A stretch of 64,000 nt of DNA from Streptomyces sp. NBC_00442 (GTDB lineage Bacteria; Actinomycetota; Actinomycetes; Streptomycetales; Streptomycetaceae), in contig NZ_CP107918.1 of NCBI RefSeq assembly GCF_036014195.1, forward strand, positions 1,178,001 through 1,242,000. Reading direction: 5' to 3'. Under the pieces are notes generated by a model. The model made no database searches, had not been told where the DNA came from, and saw only the letters and a list, made by a program, of their open reading frames with translations. Shown piece by piece: positions 1 to 8,047 of this stretch. Position numbers and translations under genes: made by a program. Numbering within the stretch: position 1 is the stretch's first letter; every line of letters begins with the position of its first letter.

Positions 1-572
1 TCCTGGACCGCAACCCGGACAACGTCTTCGCCGAGGTCGAGCAGGCCGCCTTCTCCCCGAACAACTTCGTTCCGGGTATCGGCCCCTCCCCCGACAAGAT
101 GCTCCAGGGCCGCCTGTTCGCCTACGCGGACGCGCACCGCTACCGCCTGGGCGTCAACCACACCCAGCTCCCGGTCAACGCCCCGAAGGCGACCGAGGCG
201 GACAACTACGGCCGCGACGGCCTGATGGCGACCCGCTACGGCCGGCGCACCGACAAGAACTACGAGCCCAACTCGTACGCGGGCCCGTCGCAGACCGACG
301 CCGCCCTGTCGGCCCCCCTGGCCATCCACGGCTGGACGGGCACGCACGAGGCGCCCCTGCACAACAAGGACGACGACTTCTTCCAGGCGGGCGAGCTCTA
401 CCGTCTGATGTCGGACGACGAGAAGTCCCGCCTGGTGGCGAACATCGCCGGTGGCCTCTCGCAGGTCACTCGCGACGACGTCATCGAGAAGAACCTGGCC
501 CACTTCCACGCCGCCGACGCCGAGTACGGCAAGCGCGTCGAGGAGGCCGTCCGCGCCCTGCGCGAGGACTAG
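1..572 (+). CDS. Catalase, C-terminal part (5' end outside window)
   Basis: This is the last ~189 residues of a monofunctional haem catalase, which splits hydrogen peroxide into water and oxygen. The reading frame is open from base 3, so the start lies upstream of the window. The visible part carries the proximal haem-ligand region (R-L-F-A-Y-A-D-A-H-R-Y-R-L-G, with the Tyr that coordinates haem iron), then the typical N-H-x-Q-L-P-V-N and D-G-x-M segments and the C-terminal helical region. The end near RALRED suggests a small-subunit catalase without the extra flavodoxin-like domain of large-subunit enzymes. An imperfect hairpin follows 23 bp after the stop. Haem-distal residues and length cannot be judged. 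Confidence 0.95.
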   Translation, partial: LDRNPDNVFAEVEQAAFSPNNFVPGIGPSPDKMLQGRLFAYADAHRYRLGVNHTQLPVNAPKATEADNYGRDGLMATRYGRRTDKNYEPNSYAGPSQTDAALSAPLAIHGWTGTHEAPLHNKDDDFFQAGELYRLMSDDEKSRLVANIAGGLSQVTRDDVIEKNLAHFHAADAEYGKRVEEAVRALRED

Positions 573-595
573 CAGCCGGTTCGACCCGCAGACCG

Positions 596-630
596 TGCAA
601 GGAAATTGACGGGAGGTCAAATTCCTTGCA
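596..630 (+). terminator. Hairpin after the catalase gene
   Basis: A 15-bp stem with one A-A mismatch at its centre (596-610 pairs with 616-630) encloses a 5-base loop. It has no T tract, which is common for Streptomyces terminators. Its position just after the catalase stop suggests termination or 3' end protection. Confidence 0.6.
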
Positions 631-930
631 CCGTCCGATCCGCCGACCCGGATGAGGGGTGGTCGGCGGATATGGACAACCTGAGGATCGCGGCGGTGCG
701 GCGATGCCAGTGCGGTGGTGAAGGTGAGTGCGCCCCCCTTCTTGACCTGAAGGAAGGGACCAGGCGCCCCCACCAATCGCCTCCGCCGCGATCCCGGATC
801 TCTCCTCCCCCCAAGAACTCCGTCCGGCGGCGCGAACGTCCTGTCGCGCCAGCCTCGCTCCGCCGGACGGGTACAACTCCCCAGCCAGGGCGTCGGGTTC
901 GGTTTACGGTCCCGAATCGGACGTCCGATG

Positions 931-972
931 ATCAAGGCCCCACCCGCATGCCGGGTGGGGCCTTGATCTTTT
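931..972 (+). terminator. Strong rho-independent terminator
   Basis: A perfect 16-bp stem (931-946 pairs with 952-967) with a 5-base loop is followed on the plus strand by CTTTT. It lies 360 bp after the catalase stop and before the next plus-strand gene, so it probably ends any catalase read-through transcript or an unannotated transcript between them. Confidence 0.85.
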
Positions 973-1214
973 CCGGGACGGTGCCGTCGACCCGAACGCA
1001 CCGCAAGCGCCGGGAGTTGCGTCCCGTCGGCCACGCGGGGCCTTCCCACGCGACGAGCAAGTCGTGTCGGCGGGCTCCAGGCGCGTCTGCGGGGCGCGTG
1101 CGCGTCCGTACCGGCGACGGCACCGGCCCCCCTCCCCACCGCCCGGCCACGGCCGGGGACGCGCCGGGCGCCGGCGAAGTGGCGTCGTCGCCGGTGGATG
1201 CGGGGGTGTGCGCC

Positions 1215-1220
1215 TAGGAT
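1215..1220 (+). promoter_or_regulatory. Leaderless -10 element (TAGGAT)
   Basis: TAGGAT ends 7 bases before the ATG at 1228. This TANNNT-to-start spacing is what is expected for a leaderless transcript whose first base is the start codon. No good Shine-Dalgarno site precedes the ATG. No clear -35 is visible. Confidence 0.55.
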
Positions 1221-1227
1221 CGCCTCG

Positions 1228-1923
1228 ATGATTGAGACGATCGTGCTCGACACGGGCGAAACACTGGTACGCGACGACCGCTACTGGGCTTCCTGGGCCG
1301 ACTGGATCGGCGTACCCAGGCACACCCTCTCCGTCCTCGTCGGGGCGGTCGTCACGCAAGGCCGCGACCCGGCGGACGCGCTGCGCATACTCAAGCCCGG
1401 CATGGACGTGCGCGAGGCGTACCTGGCCCGCGAGGCCTCGGGCCGGGGCGAGCACCTGGACGAGACCGACCTGTACGACGACGTGCGGCCCGCTCTCGGC
1501 AGCCTTCGCAAGCTGGGTGTCCGTGTGGTGATCGCCGGGAATCAGTCGGCGCGCGCCGGCGAACTTCTGCGCGGTCTCGATCTGCCCGCCGACCTGGTGG
1601 TCACGTCCGAGGAGTGGGGCGTCGCCAAGCCCGCGGCGGCGTTCTTCGAGCGGGTGCTCGACGCGTCCGGAACAGGCCCGCACGAGACCGTGTACGTGGG
1701 CTCACACCCCGCCAACGACGTGTTCCCCGCCAAGGCGGCCGGGCTGCGCGTCGCCCATCTGCGGCGCGGGCCGTGGGGGCACTGGTGGGCCGAGGACCCG
1801 GACGTCGTGTCGGCGGCGGACTGGCGGATCGACTCCCTCACCCAGTTGACGGCCCTCGTGTCCGACGAGGCGTCGGATGCACCGCCCGCCGCGCGTCCGG
1901 CGCTGCGCAGCGTCCCCGAATGA
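1228..1923 (+). CDS. HAD-family hydrolase
   Basis: A 231-residue haloacid dehalogenase-superfamily hydrolase. Motif I is V-L-D-T-G-E-T-L: the nucleophilic Asp is present, but the usual second Asp (general acid, D-x-D) is Gly, a variant seen in many actinobacterial HAD proteins. Motif II is V-I-A-G-N-Q, motif III the Lys of G-V-A-K-P, and motif IV the V-G-S-H-P-A-N-D segment. Substrate is unknown; small phosphorylated metabolites are usual for the family. ATG 1228 is preferred over an in-frame ATG at 1198 because homologues start right before motif I and a leaderless -10 sits 7 bases upstream. It converges on the small gene at 2061-2282, with a shared hairpin between. Confidence 0.85.
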   Translation: MIETIVLDTGETLVRDDRYWASWADWIGVPRHTLSVLVGAVVTQGRDPADALRILKPGMDVREAYLAREASGRGEHLDETDLYDDVRPALGSLRKLGVRVVIAGNQSARAGELLRGLDLPADLVVTSEEWGVAKPAAAFFERVLDASGTGPHETVYVGSHPANDVFPAKAAGLRVAHLRRGPWGHWWAEDPDVVSAADWRIDSLTQLTALVSDEASDAPPAARPALRSVPE

Positions 1924-2004
1924 CCGGGGCGGGGTGCCGGTGCCGGGTGAACGAGGTTCACCCGGACGGGCAGCCCGCAGGGTGCCTCAAGGCCCCGGAC
2001 ACGC

Positions 2005-2040
2005 CCCCGGTCCGGGCCGCGACTGCGGTCCGGACCGGGG
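2005..2040. terminator. Bidirectional terminator hairpin
   Basis: A 16-bp stem (2005-2020 with 2025-2040, one G-T wobble) and a GACT loop lie between two convergent genes ending at 1923 and 2061. It probably terminates both. Confidence 0.75.
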
Positions 2041-2060
2041 CTCTCCCATGGGGCGGAAGG

Positions 2061-2282
2061 CTAGAGCTTGTCCATGCGGGTGTACGGGCTGACGATTCGG
2101 GCCTGGCGGGAGCCGAAGTCGACGAGCATCGCGACGCCGTCCTCGACCCCGATGATGGTTCCCAGGCCGAACTGGTCGTGTGTGACCCGGTCTCCCAGGA
2201 TGAAGTGCTTGGCCGCCGGGGCGTCCGGGGCTTTGAAGGGGCTGGTGGGCAGGTGGCGCCGGGGCGCGGATGGCTTCGTCAT
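2061..2282 (-). CDS. Small Tudor/UvrD-C-like hypothetical protein
   Basis: A 73-residue protein. Residues ~30-70 (F-x-L-G-D-R-V-T-H-D-Q-F-G-L-G-T-I ... V-D-F-G-S) match the small beta-barrel seen at the C-terminus of UvrD/PcrA helicases and in stand-alone actinobacterial proteins. In UvrD this domain contacts RNA polymerase; here the role is inferred only. The N-terminus is a short basic Pro-rich tail. ATG 2282 is chosen because a GGGACG Shine-Dalgarno-like element lies just upstream; an in-frame ATG at 2372 would add a low-complexity extension. It converges on the HAD gene. Confidence 0.75.
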   Translation of the reverse strand: MTKPSAPRRHLPTSPFKAPDAPAAKHFILGDRVTHDQFGLGTIIGVEDGVAMLVDFGSRQARIVSPYTRMDKL

Positions 2283-2445
2283 CGTCGTCCCAGTATGCGC
2301 CGCCGGAGGGCCCGAAGGGCAGGCCCGCCGGGTGACGATGGGGAATCGATCCGGTCCTGGCCCCGACCGCAACGCGTTGTGGTGCGAAAATCGTCACGAA
2401 TTGACACGCAACCGTGAGGTTGCCGACGTGCAGCCGGAGGTATCC

Positions 2446-3372
2446 GTGGACGACGTCTTCAGGGCCCTGGCCGACCCCAGCAGGCGCCGTCTGCTCGACC
2501 GGCTCCGGGCGCGGGACGGGCAGACGCTGAGGGATTTGCGCGAGGGGCTCGCGATGTCGCGGCAGGCGGTGAGCAAGCACCTCGCGGTGCTGGAGGCGGC
2601 GGGCCTGGTCGCCTCCGAGCGACGCGGCCGGGAAAAGGTCCACCACCTCGATCCCGCGCCCATCCGGGAGCTGTCCGACCGCTGGATCGGGAAGTACGGG
2701 CACGAAGGGCCCACCCCGGCCGGCGGCCGGGATCCGAAAACGAGCCGTGCGGAGGAAGTCGCCGTGGACAAGCCCGAGTTCGCGTACACCATCTACATCG
2801 AGACCACCCCCGAGCGGCTCTACGCGGCCCTGACGGACGCCGAGTTCGCCCAGCGGTACTTCGGCGGCTGGGGCCCCATGTCGGTGTGGCGGGTGGGTTC
2901 GCCGGTGCTGTGGAAGATGGGGCCGGACGGAGCGTACGAGGATCTCGACCAGGTCGTCGTCGAGGCGGTGCCGGGCCGGCGGCTCGCGTACACCTGGCAT
3001 CGACTTCTTCCGATGCACCGTCACCTCTTCGACAGCGACGAGGAGTTCGCGCGGGCCCGGAGCGAACAGTCCCGGGTCGCCTTCGACATCCGGCACGCCG
3101 AGCCGGCCTCGCTCGGCGTGAAGCTGACCCTTACGCACGATGGGTTCGACACCCCGGACAGCGAGATGCTCAAGGGCGTCAGCGGCGGCTGGGTGATGAT
3201 CCTCTCCACCCTCAAGACGCTCCCGAACGCGAGGCCGGCAGCGCGGCCTAGGCAGTGTCCGGCCGCGCAAAGCGTCCGGCCCCCGTTCCCCAGTGCGGGG
3301 GAACGGGGGCCGGACCGTTTCGGGCGGCGTCATCGGGTCCCGGCGCAGAGGCCGGGGCCCGGGAAGCCGTGA
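2446..3372 (+). CDS. ArsR-SRPBCC fusion regulator, 3' end probably frameshifted
   Basis: Residues 1-85 form an ArsR-type winged helix (recognition helix from residue 37, S-R-Q-A-V-S-K-H-L-A-V-L). After a ~20-residue linker, residues ~110-265 form an AHSA1/SRPBCC ligand-binding domain (E-T-T-P-E-R-L-Y-A-A-L-T-D; L-T-H-D-G-F). The fusion is a known actinobacterial regulator type that couples small-ligand binding to DNA binding. GTG 2446 is chosen because GGAGG lies 5 bases upstream and homologues start V/M-D-D-V-F-x-A-L-A-D-P. The open frame continues through a perfect terminator hairpin to 3372, which is abnormal. A stop in another frame at 3249-3251 would give a normal end, so a one-base indel near 3215-3225, real or from sequencing, is likely. 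Confidence 0.8.
   Translation: MDDVFRALADPSRRRLLDRLRARDGQTLRDLREGLAMSRQAVSKHLAVLEAAGLVASERRGREKVHHLDPAPIRELSDRWIGKYGHEGPTPAGGRDPKTSRAEEVAVDKPEFAYTIYIETTPERLYAALTDAEFAQRYFGGWGPMSVWRVGSPVLWKMGPDGAYEDLDQVVVEAVPGRRLAYTWHRLLPMHRHLFDSDEEFARARSEQSRVAFDIRHAEPASLGVKLTLTHDGFDTPDSEMLKGVSGGWVMILSTLKTLPNARPAARPRQCPAAQSVRPPFPSAGERGPDRFGRRHRVPAQRPGPGKP
3274..3320 (+). terminator. Rho-independent terminator
   Basis: A perfect 18-bp stem (3274-3291 with 3298-3315), a 6-base loop and a following CGTTT. It lies between the ArsR-SRPBCC gene and the convergent gcl gene and probably serves both. The annotated ArsR-SRPBCC frame runs through it. Confidence 0.85.
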
Positions 3373-3396
3373 CTCAGGAACCCGCGGAACCGTGGA

Positions 3397-5187
3397 TCAA
3401 GAAGCCGTCAGCGGACGGATCGCCGTCGGGGCGTGACCCGGCTCGGTGGCGAGCTCCTCGAACTCCTTGACCGCACTGATGTCGGACGTGGGGCTCATCG
3501 AGATGTTCGTGATCCGCTCCAGGATCGCCTCGACGACGACCGGGACGCGGAACTCGGCGGCCAGCTTCTTGGCCTCCTCGAACGCGGGCAGCAGCTGGTC
3601 CGGCTCGGTGACGCGGATGGCCTTGCAGCCCAGGCCCTCGACGACCTTGACGTGGTCGACGCCGTAGACGCCCAGCTCCGGGGAGTTGATGTTCTCGAAC
3701 TCCAGGTTGACCTGGAAGTTGATGTCCAGGCCGATCTGCGCCTGACGGATCAGGCCCAGGTAGGCGTTGTTCACGAGAACGTGGACGTACGGGATCTTGT
3801 GCTGCGCGCCGACCGCCAGCTCCTCCAGCATGAACTGGAAGTCGTAGTCGCCGGACAGGGCGACGACCGGAACCTCGGGGTCGGCGGTCGCGGCGCCGAG
3901 CGCGGCCGGGATGGTCCAGCCGAGCGGGCCGGCCTGGCCGCAGTTGATCCAGTTGCGCGGCTTGTAGACGTGCAGCATCTGCGCGCCGGCGATCTGGGAG
4001 AGGCCGATGGTGGTGACGTAGCGCGTCTCCGGGCCGAAGGCCTTGTTCATCTCCTCGTAGACCCGCTGCGGCTTCATCGGCACGTTGTCGAAGTGCGTGC
4101 GGCGCTGCAGCGTGGACTTCCGCTCCAGGTGGGATGCGACCCACGCGGAGCGGTCGGGCAGCTTGCCGGCGGCCTTCAGCTCCTTGGCGACCTCGACGAA
4201 GAGCTCCAGGGCGGCCTTGGCGTCGGAGGCGATCCCGTAGTCCGGCGCGAAGATCTTGCCGATCTGGGTGGGCTCGATGTCGACGTGGACGAACTTGCGG
4301 CCCTGGGTGTAGACGTCGAGCTTGTAACCGGTGTGACGGTTGGCCCAGCGGTTGCCGATGCCGAGGACGAAGTCCGACTCCAGGAACGTCGCGTTGCCGT
4401 AGCGGTGCGAGGTCTGCTGACCGACCATGCCGGCGTTCAGCTCGTGGTCGTCCGGGATGGTGCCCCAGCCCATGAGCGTCGGCACGACGGGGGTGTTGGT
4501 GATCTCGGCGAACTCGACCAGCAGGTCGGAGGCGTCCGCGTTGATGATGCCGCCACCGGCGACGATCAGCGGGCGCTCGGACTCCAGCAGGAAGGTGATG
4601 GCCTTCTCGATCTGGGCGCGGCTCGCGGCCGGCTTGTAGACCGGGAGCGGCTGGTAGGTCTCCGGGTCGAAGTCGATCTCGGTGAGCTGGACGTCGATCG
4701 GCAGGTCGATGAGGACCGGGCCGGGACGGCCGGAGCGCATCAGGTGGAAGGCCTGCTGGAAGACGCCGGGGACCTGCGCGGCCTCCAGGACGGTCGTCGC
4801 GGCCTTGGTGACCGGCTTGGCGATCGAGGCGATGTCGACCGCCTGGAAGTCCTCCTTGTGGATCACCGCGACCGGGGCCTGGCCGGTGATGCACAGGATC
4901 GGGATCGAGTCGCCGATCGCGGAGTAGAGGCCCGTGATCATGTCGGTGCCCGCGGGGCCCGACGTACCGATGCAGACACCGATGTTGCCCGGGTTGGCGC
5001 GCGTGTATCCCTCCGCCATGTGGGAGGCGCCCTCGACGTGGCGGGCGAGGGTGTGGTCGATGCCACCGCCCTCCTTGAGCGCCCGGTAGAAGGGGTTGAT
5101 CGCCGCGCCCGGCACGCCGAAGGCGTGGCTGACGCCTTCGAGCTTGAGGATCTCAACTGCCGCTCGGGCAGCGGTCATACGAGGCAT
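3397..5187 (-). CDS. gcl: Glyoxylate carboligase
   Basis: This 596-residue thiamin diphosphate enzyme joins two glyoxylates to tartronate semialdehyde and CO2, feeding glyoxylate from allantoin or glycolate breakdown into central metabolism. It aligns along its whole length with E. coli Gcl, including [17 protein letters not shown] near residue 50, [13 protein letters not shown], and the ThDP/Mg site S-G-D-Y-D-F-Q-F. Val51 replaces the catalytic Glu of most ThDP enzymes, a recognised Gcl hallmark. The ATG at 5187 has a GGAG ribosome site. Two IclR-type palindromes upstream suggest control by an AllR-like repressor. No hydroxypyruvate isomerase or tartronate semialdehyde reductase is inside the window. 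Confidence 0.98.
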   Translation of the reverse strand: MPRMTAARAAVEILKLEGVSHAFGVPGAAINPFYRALKEGGGIDHTLARHVEGASHMAEGYTRANPGNIGVCIGTSGPAGTDMITGLYSAIGDSIPILCITGQAPVAVIHKEDFQAVDIASIAKPVTKAATTVLEAAQVPGVFQQAFHLMRSGRPGPVLIDLPIDVQLTEIDFDPETYQPLPVYKPAASRAQIEKAITFLLESERPLIVAGGGIINADASDLLVEFAEITNTPVVPTLMGWGTIPDDHELNAGMVGQQTSHRYGNATFLESDFVLGIGNRWANRHTGYKLDVYTQGRKFVHVDIEPTQIGKIFAPDYGIASDAKAALELFVEVAKELKAAGKLPDRSAWVASHLERKSTLQRRTHFDNVPMKPQRVYEEMNKAFGPETRYVTTIGLSQIAGAQMLHVYKPRNWINCGQAGPLGWTIPAALGAATADPEVPVVALSGDYDFQFMLEELAVGAQHKIPYVHVLVNNAYLGLIRQAQIGLDINFQVNLEFENINSPELGVYGVDHVKVVEGLGCKAIRVTEPDQLLPAFEEAKKLAAEFRVPVVVEAILERITNISMSPTSDISAVKEFEELATEPGHAPTAIRPLTAS

Positions 5188-5257
5188 GGGGTGCTCCTGC
5201 TTCGGCCGGCGGAGCGGGCTCAGGCGCGCCGCCTGGCCGCGCCGCCTTCGAGTCCGT

Positions 5258-5293
5258 TTCCGTAATGCGGAAGTATCATTCTGCTATGTGGAA
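5258..5293 (-). promoter_or_regulatory. Tandem IclR/AllR-type operators upstream of gcl
   Basis: Two copies of the pattern TTCYG-N5-YGGAA lie at 5258-5272 (perfect arms TTCCG/CGGAA) and 5279-5293 (TTCTG/TGGAA). Their starts are exactly 21 bp apart, two helical turns, so dimers would bind on the same DNA face. They sit 70-105 bp upstream of the gcl start, in an AT-richer stretch that probably contains the promoter. IclR-family repressors such as AllR control gcl in other bacteria; the assignment here is by inference. Confidence 0.7.
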
Positions 5294-5471
5294 GCAATGT
5301 AGGACGGCTTCGCCAGCGCGTCAAGGGAGAGCCGGGATGCGCGAATGCGCCACGCGACGGTCCTGGTTGGTGGACCATGGACCGCGGAGCCTCCGCGACG
5401 GCCGCCGAGGGGCTCGTCCGGCGCGGCCCGGGAGCCCCGTGGGGACCGCGTCGCGGTGGAGGTGGGGGCCG

Positions 5472-5534
5472 ATGAACGGTGAAGGCGTACCGGCGTGCTG
5501 CCCGGACGTCGCCGTGGAGGTGGGGGGCGGATGA
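5472..5534 (+). pseudogene. Duplicated 5' end of the next gene (20-codon mini-ORF)
   Basis: A 20-codon frame with its own GGAGG-type ribosome site ends in a TGA that overlaps the ATG of the next gene (ATGA). Its DNA is a diverged copy of the start of the following gene: GTGGAGGTGGGGG, then ATG, a G-V-P stretch and C-C-P-D versus C-P-G-C. It could be a relic of a ~60-bp tandem duplication, or it could now act as a translationally coupled leader peptide. Confidence 0.45.
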
Positions 5535-6292
5535 GCCGTGACGGCGTACCGGTGCGCTGCCCCGGATGCGGGCGGGACCACGTCTATGTGCCGCCCGCCT
5601 ATCCCTGCGCCTGCGGCGCACCGCTCGCGCCGCCCATTCAGCGCGGCGCCCCGCCCTCCCCGATCACCCACCGCACCTGGACGGACACCTGGGTCACCGT
5701 CCGGTGTCGGTCCTGTGACCTGCAGAGCCAGTGGCCACAGCCGGAGCTCGGCTGCTCCTGCGGGACCGTCCTGAGGGTGCCGGTGCGCCCCGTGACCACG
5801 CCGTCCCCGGCCACGCCACCCGCCACCACGCCGCTCGCGCCCCCCGCTCCCACGACGGCCGCGCCCCGAGCGCCCGCGCCTCCCCCGTCGGCGCCCGCCG
5901 GCGCACGGGCCCGCGGGGCGTTCAGGCCGCGGACGATCCGGACCGCGCACGACACGGTGACGGCGGCCGCGCTCTACCTGGTCTGGCTGGGCTTTCGCGA
6001 GCTGTACCGTGCCGAGCCCCGCCCCGCCTCCGGCATCGATCTGCGCGGCCGGGGCCTGGTGGCCCGGGTGGACCCGACGACCCTGCCCGCCTCACCGGGG
6101 GCGATCGAGTGCCTGTGGCTGCACGCCATGACCGCGGAGGCGTGCGGCGTCCACTTCTCGCTCGCCGGATACACGCGCGAGGCCCTGCTGCGCGCCGACG
6201 ACCTGTGGGTCCCGCTGTTCGTCCTCGACCTGGCGGGGACGCCCCAGCCGGTGAACGCGGCCGCCCGCGAACTGGTCGCGTCCGGCCCCTGA
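5531..6292 (+). CDS. Zinc-ribbon protein with degenerate restriction-endonuclease-like domain
   Basis: A 253-residue protein with three parts. Residues ~6-27 and ~55-80 hold two C-x2-C...C-x-C zinc ribbons. Residues ~85-130 are a Pro/Ala/Thr linker. The C-terminal ~115 residues resemble the Mrr-like PD-(D/E)xK fold: a helix ending in L-G-F-R-E-L-Y, then G-I-D-L-R-G-R-G-L-V-A-R-V-D, and a final G-Y-T-R-E-A-L ... L-F-V-L-D-L-x-G-T-P-Q-P-V-N typical of Mrr-type domains. The catalytic E/Q-x-K appears replaced by A-R-V-D, so cleavage activity is doubtful and DNA or nucleotide binding more likely. It has a GGTGGGGGGCGG ribosome site and a coupled mini-ORF upstream. Function unknown. Confidence 0.7.
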   Translation: MSRDGVPVRCPGCGRDHVYVPPAYPCACGAPLAPPIQRGAPPSPITHRTWTDTWVTVRCRSCDLQSQWPQPELGCSCGTVLRVPVRPVTTPSPATPPATTPLAPPAPTTAAPRAPAPPPSAPAGARARGAFRPRTIRTAHDTVTAAALYLVWLGFRELYRAEPRPASGIDLRGRGLVARVDPTTLPASPGAIECLWLHAMTAEACGVHFSLAGYTREALLRADDLWVPLFVLDLAGTPQPVNAAARELVASGP

Positions 6293-6329
6293 GGCCCCCC
6301 GGCCCCGGCCGCCGGCCCGCCGCGCGGTT

Positions 6330-7937
6330 TCAGGCCCCGTACGCCTCCCTCAGCTCCACCTTGCGCACCTTTCCGCTCACCGTCATCGGGAACGCGGAGA
6401 GGATACGCAGGTGGCGGGGGATCTTGTAGTGGGCGAGCCGGTCCCGGCAGTACGCGGCCAGCTCGTCCAGGGTGGGCGGGTCCGCGGGATCGCGCGGGAT
6501 GACACAGGCCAGGATCTCCTCGCCGTACCGCTCGTCGGGGACCCCGACCACCTGGACGTCGCCGATCTTGGGATGCCCGTACAGGAACTCCTCGATCTCG
6601 CGCGGGTACACGTTCTCGCCACCACGGATGATCATGTCCTTGATCCGTCCGACGATCTCGACGTACCCGTCCTCACGCATCACCGCGAGGTCGCCCGTGT
6701 GCATCCAGCGCCCCGCGTCGATGGCCTCGGCGCTCCGCTCGGGGTCGTCCCAGTAGCCCAGCATCACGCTGTAGCCGCGGGTGCGGAGCTCGCCCGGTTC
6801 GCCGCGTGGGACGGTGACGCCGCTGACCGGGTCGACGACCTTCACCTCGACGTGCGGCATGACCCGGCCGACGGTGCCGGTGCGCCGCTCCAGGTCGTCG
6901 TCGGTACGGGTCTGCGTGGAGACCGGAGAGGTCTCGGTCATGCCGTAGCAGATGGACACCTCGGCCATGTGCATCTCGGCGACCACCCGCTTCATCACCT
7001 CCGCGGGGCACGGCGAGCCCGCCATGATCCCGGTGCGCAGCGAGGAGAGGTCGTACGCGGCGAAGCCGGGCAGGTTCAGCTCGGCGATGAACATGGTGGG
7101 CACGCCGTACAGGGAGGTGCAGCGCTCGGCCTGCACGGCGCGCAGGGTCGCCTCCGGGTCGAAGGAGGCCGCCGGAATCACGATGCACGCGCCGTGCGAG
7201 GTGGCCGCCAGGTTGGCCATCACCATGCCGAAACAATGGTAGAACGGCACCGGCACACAGATCCGGTCGGCCGGGGTGTAGGCGAGCAACTCGCCTACGA
7301 AATAACCATTGTTGAGCACGTTGTGATGAGAGAGGGTGGCCCCCTTCGGGAAACCCGTCGTTCCCGAGGTGTACTGGATGTTGACCGCGTCGTCGCAGGA
7401 CAACTCCGCCTCGCGGGCCGCCAGTTCGCCCCGGTCGAGTTCGGCGCCGGACGCCATCAGGACGTCCCACCCCTCGTCGCCGATGAAGACGGTACGACGC
7501 AGTGCCGGGCAGTCGCCCCGCACCTGCTCCACCATCGCCCGGTAGTCGCTCGACTTGTGGGACAGCGAGGCGAACAGGACCGAGACCCCGGCCTGCTTCA
7601 GTACGTACCCCAACTCGTGCACGCGGTAGGCCGGGTTGATGTTGACCAGCACCGCGCCGATCCGCGCCGTCGCGTACTGGACCATCACCCACTCGGGGCA
7701 GTTCACCGCCCAGATACCGACCCGGTCCCCCTTGGCCACGCCATCGCCGAGCAGCGCGGCCGCCAACTGCGCTACATCCAGGGCGAATTGGGCATACGTC
7801 CAGCGCCGGCCCGACACATGGTCGACCAGCGCCTCGCGCTCCCCGTGCGCCCGGACCGTCCGGTCCAGATCGGCGCCGATCGTGTCGCCGAGCAGGGCGG
7901 TGCCGCTCACTCCATGGGCGTACGAGAGAGTCACCAT
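6330..7937 (-). CDS. Acyl-CoA synthetase (AMP-binding)
   Basis: A 535-residue ANL-superfamily ligase that activates a carboxylic acid as acyl-AMP and transfers it to CoA. It shows the P-loop-like [12 protein letters not shown]5 motif Y-G-M-T-E-T-S-P, A8 hinge [16 protein letters not shown], and the C-terminal catalytic Lys in S-G-K-V-R-K. It resembles FadD-type medium/long-chain fatty acid ligases. ATG 7937 is preferred because homologues begin M-x-T-L-S-Y-A-H-G; ATGs at 7952 and 7976 are alternatives. It lies 110 bp downstream of a second ligase gene on the same strand, so the two are probably cotranscribed. Confidence 0.93.
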   Translation of the reverse strand: MVTLSYAHGVSGTALLGDTIGADLDRTVRAHGEREALVDHVSGRRWTYAQFALDVAQLAAALLGDGVAKGDRVGIWAVNCPEWVMVQYATARIGAVLVNINPAYRVHELGYVLKQAGVSVLFASLSHKSSDYRAMVEQVRGDCPALRRTVFIGDEGWDVLMASGAELDRGELAAREAELSCDDAVNIQYTSGTTGFPKGATLSHHNVLNNGYFVGELLAYTPADRICVPVPFYHCFGMVMANLAATSHGACIVIPAASFDPEATLRAVQAERCTSLYGVPTMFIAELNLPGFAAYDLSSLRTGIMAGSPCPAEVMKRVVAEMHMAEVSICYGMTETSPVSTQTRTDDDLERRTGTVGRVMPHVEVKVVDPVSGVTVPRGEPGELRTRGYSVMLGYWDDPERSAEAIDAGRWMHTGDLAVMREDGYVEIVGRIKDMIIRGGENVYPREIEEFLYGHPKIGDVQVVGVPDERYGEEILACVIPRDPADPPTLDELAAYCRDRLAHYKIPRHLRILSAFPMTVSGKVRKVELREAYGA

Positions 7938-8047
7938 CGCAGCGCGCCTCATTTCCTCAGCCGGGGCACTCAGCATGCCCCGACCGCCCGTGACCTGCCT
8001 ACCCCGGCGCACCGGGAAGATCGACTCGGCCGCCCGCACCCGGCACG

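Larger units (their letters stand above)
573..1214. other. Intergenic region between catalase and HAD gene
   Basis: About 640 bases with no convincing gene on either strand. It holds two hairpins, a weak one right after the catalase stop and a strong one at 931-967. Open frames in both directions lack domain similarity and cross the hairpins. Confidence 0.6.

Noticed and set aside
3433..5265. 610-codon plus-strand frame opposite gcl
   Set aside because: Shadow frame with Leu/Asp/Val-rich composition and no similarity to any family I know.
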